Assembly: GCA_943325515.2 (NCBI GenBank)
Contig: CALPPS020000030.1
Span: 1 to 25,264 of the forward strand
Origin: Flavobacterium psychrophilum
Lineage (GTDB): Bacteria; Bacteroidota; Bacteroidia; Flavobacteriales; Flavobacteriaceae
Direction: 5' to 3'
Length of the DNA: 25,264 nt
Shown here: positions 24,013 through 25,264 of the stretch, one piece after another
How the letters are laid out: each line of letters starts with the position of its first letter
How positions within the stretch are numbered: the stretch's first letter is position 1
The notes under the pieces: model-generated
Told to the model about the DNA's origin: nothing
Database searches by the model: none
What the model saw: only the letters and a program-made list of their open reading frames with translations
Program-made: the position numbers and the translations under genes

Positions 24013-24369
24013 TTATTTGTTTTCTAATGTGCTTTGCAGCTTGATAATCATATTTTGTATGTGTTGTATTTCTGATTCTAATAAGTTAAAATCTTTTTGT
24101 TGTATAAATTCTAAATTTTTACAAATAATCAATTGCGTTTCAAATTCAAAGGCAGAGCCTAAAGAAATTCCTAAAAAGCTACTGAAATCTTTATTTGTTT
24201 TTCTTCCGCATCCTTCAGCAATATTGGAAGGAATGGAAACTGCACATCTTCTGATTTGAGAGGTTAAACCATAAATTTCTTCCTTTGGAAATGATTGCGT
24301 TTTTAAATAGGTATTAGTCACCAATTCAATTGCTTTTTGCCAAACTTTCAATTCTTTAAAATAGTTCAT
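24013..24369 (-). CDS. Four-helix-bundle protein, 23S rRNA intervening-sequence protein family
   Basis: This intact 118-residue member of the same family as the gene at 21176 has F-K-E-L-K-V-W-Q-K-A (4-13), C-A-V-S-I-P-S-N-I-A-E-G-C-G-R (42-56) and F-L-G-I-S-L-G-S (65-72). It aligns with that copy over its whole length without gaps but differs at roughly half of the positions, so the two are not a recent duplication. The stop codon directly abuts the (extended) fadN-side arm of cassette C, and the start lies 13 nt from the (extended) marR-side arm. It reads in the operon direction between marR and fadN. The role is unknown; the family is best known from rRNA intervening sequences, which are absent here. 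Confidence 0.9.
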   Translation of the reverse strand: MNYFKELKVWQKAIELVTNTYLKTQSFPKEEIYGLTSQIRRCAVSIPSNIAEGCGRKTNKDFSSFLGISLGSAFEFETQLIICKNLEFIQQKDFNLLESEIQHIQNMIIKLQSTLENK

Positions 24370-24392
24370 CTGTCTAGTCTATTTTTATCATT

Positions 24393-24420
24393 ATACAATT
24401 TACAGTATACACTATACAAT
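24393..24420. repeat. Cassette C, marR-side arm
   Basis: Inverted copy of 23975-24002. It begins 2 nt after the marR stop codon (24423-24425). Confidence 0.88.
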
Positions 24421-24422
24421 CC

Positions 24423-24854
24423 TTAAAATATCTTCTTCTCGCTAATTAAATCATTAATCACATCAGCCACTTCCATGAAATTTTGAAGTTTTTCTTCAGA
24501 AATATTCTCTCGAATGGACTCATTAAATTTTATAACAGTTTCCTTAGACTGTGCTCTCATTTCTTTACCAAAATCAGTTAAGTAAATTAAAACACCTCTT
24601 CCATCATCTGGATTTTTCTTTCGAATGATTAATCCTTTTTCTTCTAATGTTTTTAATGTTCGGGTTAAGCTAGTGGCTTCCATTCCCATTCTAGTTGAAA
24701 TGGCTGTTGACGGTGTTCCATCTTCTTTGTCTATGCTCAATAAAGCAAATCCAATTGCCATCGAACCATCAAATTTTGAAGCCTCTTCATTATACATTCG
24801 TGCAACGGCTTGCCAAGTGGCTCTGAGTATATAATCTATGGTTTTATCTTTCAT
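24423..24854 (-). CDS. MarR family transcriptional regulator of the beta-oxidation operon
   Basis: The 143-residue protein has the MarR winged helix: T-P-S-T-A-I-S-T-R-M-G-M-E-A-T-S-L-T (47-64) as the helix-turn-helix, then L-E-E-K-G-L-I-I-R-K (70-79) and the wing with the D-x-R pair Asp84/Arg86. I chose the ATG at 24854 (start M-K-D-K-T-I-D-Y) because flavobacterial relatives begin there, and because a longer frame from the TTG at 24890 would overlap the predicted -7 box. It is the first gene of the operon and probably a repressor of itself and the fad genes, with an acyl-CoA or fatty acid as likely inducer by analogy. A palindrome at 24904-24921 in the promoter is a candidate operator. Cassette C follows 2 nt after the stop. 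Confidence 0.92.
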   Translation of the reverse strand: MKDKTIDYILRATWQAVARMYNEEASKFDGSMAIGFALLSIDKEDGTPSTAISTRMGMEATSLTRTLKTLEEKGLIIRKKNPDDGRGVLIYLTDFGKEMRAQSKETVIKFNESIRENISEEKLQNFMEVADVINDLISEKKIF

Positions 24855-24887
24855 GCCTAAAATGTTGTAACGTTTTAGTTCGGAATT

Positions 24888-24903
24888 CAAAGATACAAAA
24901 ATA
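24888..24903 (-). promoter_or_regulatory. Candidate tandem -7 boxes of the marR-fad operon
   Basis: Two full matches to TAnnTTTG abut on the minus strand: TATTTTTG (complement of 24896-24903) and TATCTTTG (complement of 24888-24895). The second lies 33 nt before the marR ATG. No clear TTG -33 element is present. Confidence 0.5.
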
Positions 24904-24921
24904 TATTATGCACGCATACTA
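24904..24921. promoter_or_regulatory. Candidate MarR operator
   Basis: TATTATGC and GCATACTA form an inverted repeat around AC with one mismatched pair (7 of 8 per half site). The 18 bp palindrome directly abuts the -7 boxes of the operon, which is where autoregulatory MarR operators commonly sit. Binding is inferred. Confidence 0.45.
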
Positions 24922-25264
24922 AATTATATTTTTTTGAATCTAGGTAATTGAAAGATTATAAAATTGTTAATCTAAAGTAATTAGTTATGTAAGTATTTTA
25001 TAGGAATCAATTGTAGTTAAAGTTGTTGGTATCATTGTTAATCTAAATGGTAAAACTAATAGTTATAAAAAAAAGCAATCTTAATAGCTAATATATCACA
25101 CAACTAATACTATTTTGGGCAATGGTAGTACTAAATATTCATCATCCGATGTTAATGCTACGTTAAAAAGTATCAACAGTAATTATGTAGATGGTACTGA
25201 TTTGAATTTCTTGAGATGTTCTGGAAAAACAACAGGAATAAAACCAAATTTAGGAACAAAAGTG
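24922..25264. other. Right-edge region without a complete gene
   Basis: This AT-rich stretch holds no complete gene. From 25088 to the edge one plus-strand frame stays open for 59 codons (L-I-Y-H-T-T-N-T-I-L-G-N-G-S-T-K and onward, including N-Y-V-D-G-T-D-L-N-F). It has no ATG, and two stops (TAA, TAG) lie just upstream at 25082-25087; TTG at 25118 region is the only plausible start. It may be the beginning of a gene to the right or a decayed fragment. I do not recognise it. Confidence 0.3.

Larger units (their letters stand above)
23975..24420 (-). mobile_element. Cassette C: inverted repeats around an intact four-helix-bundle gene
   Basis: This 446 bp unit fills the marR-fadN junction. Its arms, 23975-24002 and 24393-24420, are inverted copies matching at 26 of 28 positions, with weaker pairing continuing inward to 24012 and 24383. 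The outer arm begins 2 nt after the marR stop; the inner arm ends 8 nt before the fadN start. Arm sequence differs from cassettes A and B, but the layout is the same. The enclosed gene is intact. Confidence 0.6.

Noticed and set aside
19537..24420. Reading the cassettes as classical insertion sequences
   Set aside because: No transposase is encoded, the arms differ between cassettes, and no target-site duplication was found.
24423..24890. Longer MarR start at TTG 24890
   Set aside because: It would overlap the predicted -7 box, and the family N-terminus begins at the ATG at 24854.
24963..25047. 14 bp direct repeat ATTGTTAATCTAAA at 24963-24976 and 25034-25047
   Set aside because: Short and AT-rich, with no target-site or element boundaries nearby; likely chance.

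Overview
The window looks like chromosome of a Flavobacteriaceae-type member of Bacteroidota. The DNA is AT-rich. Promoter-like sites fit the Bacteroidota TTG / TAnnTTTG pattern, start codons are preceded by A-rich tracts rather than Shine-Dalgarno sites, and several proteins belong to families I know mainly from flavobacteria. No tRNA, rRNA, CRISPR array, transposase or phage gene was seen.

Layout, left to right. (1) 44-1013: a DinB-fold protein faces a small protein with a very acidic tail. (2) 1025-4864, minus strand: a polyamine pair (arginine decarboxylase and a deoxyhypusine-synthase-like protein, without agmatinase between them) and aroB. (3) 4983-11628, plus strand: a photoreactivation island of eight genes. 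It holds a DUF2805/TIGR03643 protein, a DUF2452 protein, a flavin reductase, an unusual photolyase/cryptochrome homologue, a DUF2071 protein, a 45-residue DUF2256 zinc-ribbon protein, an iron-sulphur (6-4) photolyase and a cryptochrome DASH. Many of these genes overlap or nearly touch. (4) 11677-17698: proline dehydrogenase, a class I aminotransferase, a secreted DUF1573 protein with a good intrinsic terminator, a structured intergenic element, and valS. (5) 17739-24854, minus strand: a beta-oxidation operon in the order marR - fadN-like - fadA-like - fadE-like, the gene order of the Bacillus subtilis fadNAE operon, with a MarR gene first and a candidate operator in its promoter. (6) 24922-25264: no complete gene, only a short unrecognised open frame running off the edge.

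The most unusual structure is in region 5. Each of the three gene junctions of the fatty-acid operon is filled by a cassette of 409-454 bp. Each cassette carries a four-helix-bundle gene of the 23S rRNA intervening-sequence protein type and is bracketed by its own 28-36 bp inverted repeat. The repeat arms match within a cassette but differ between cassettes. They begin at or within 2 nt of the upstream stop codon and end 7-13 nt before the downstream start codon, so the operon mRNA could fold each cassette out as a closed loop, as described for intervening sequences in 23S rRNA. One of the three cassette genes is broken by an in-frame stop.
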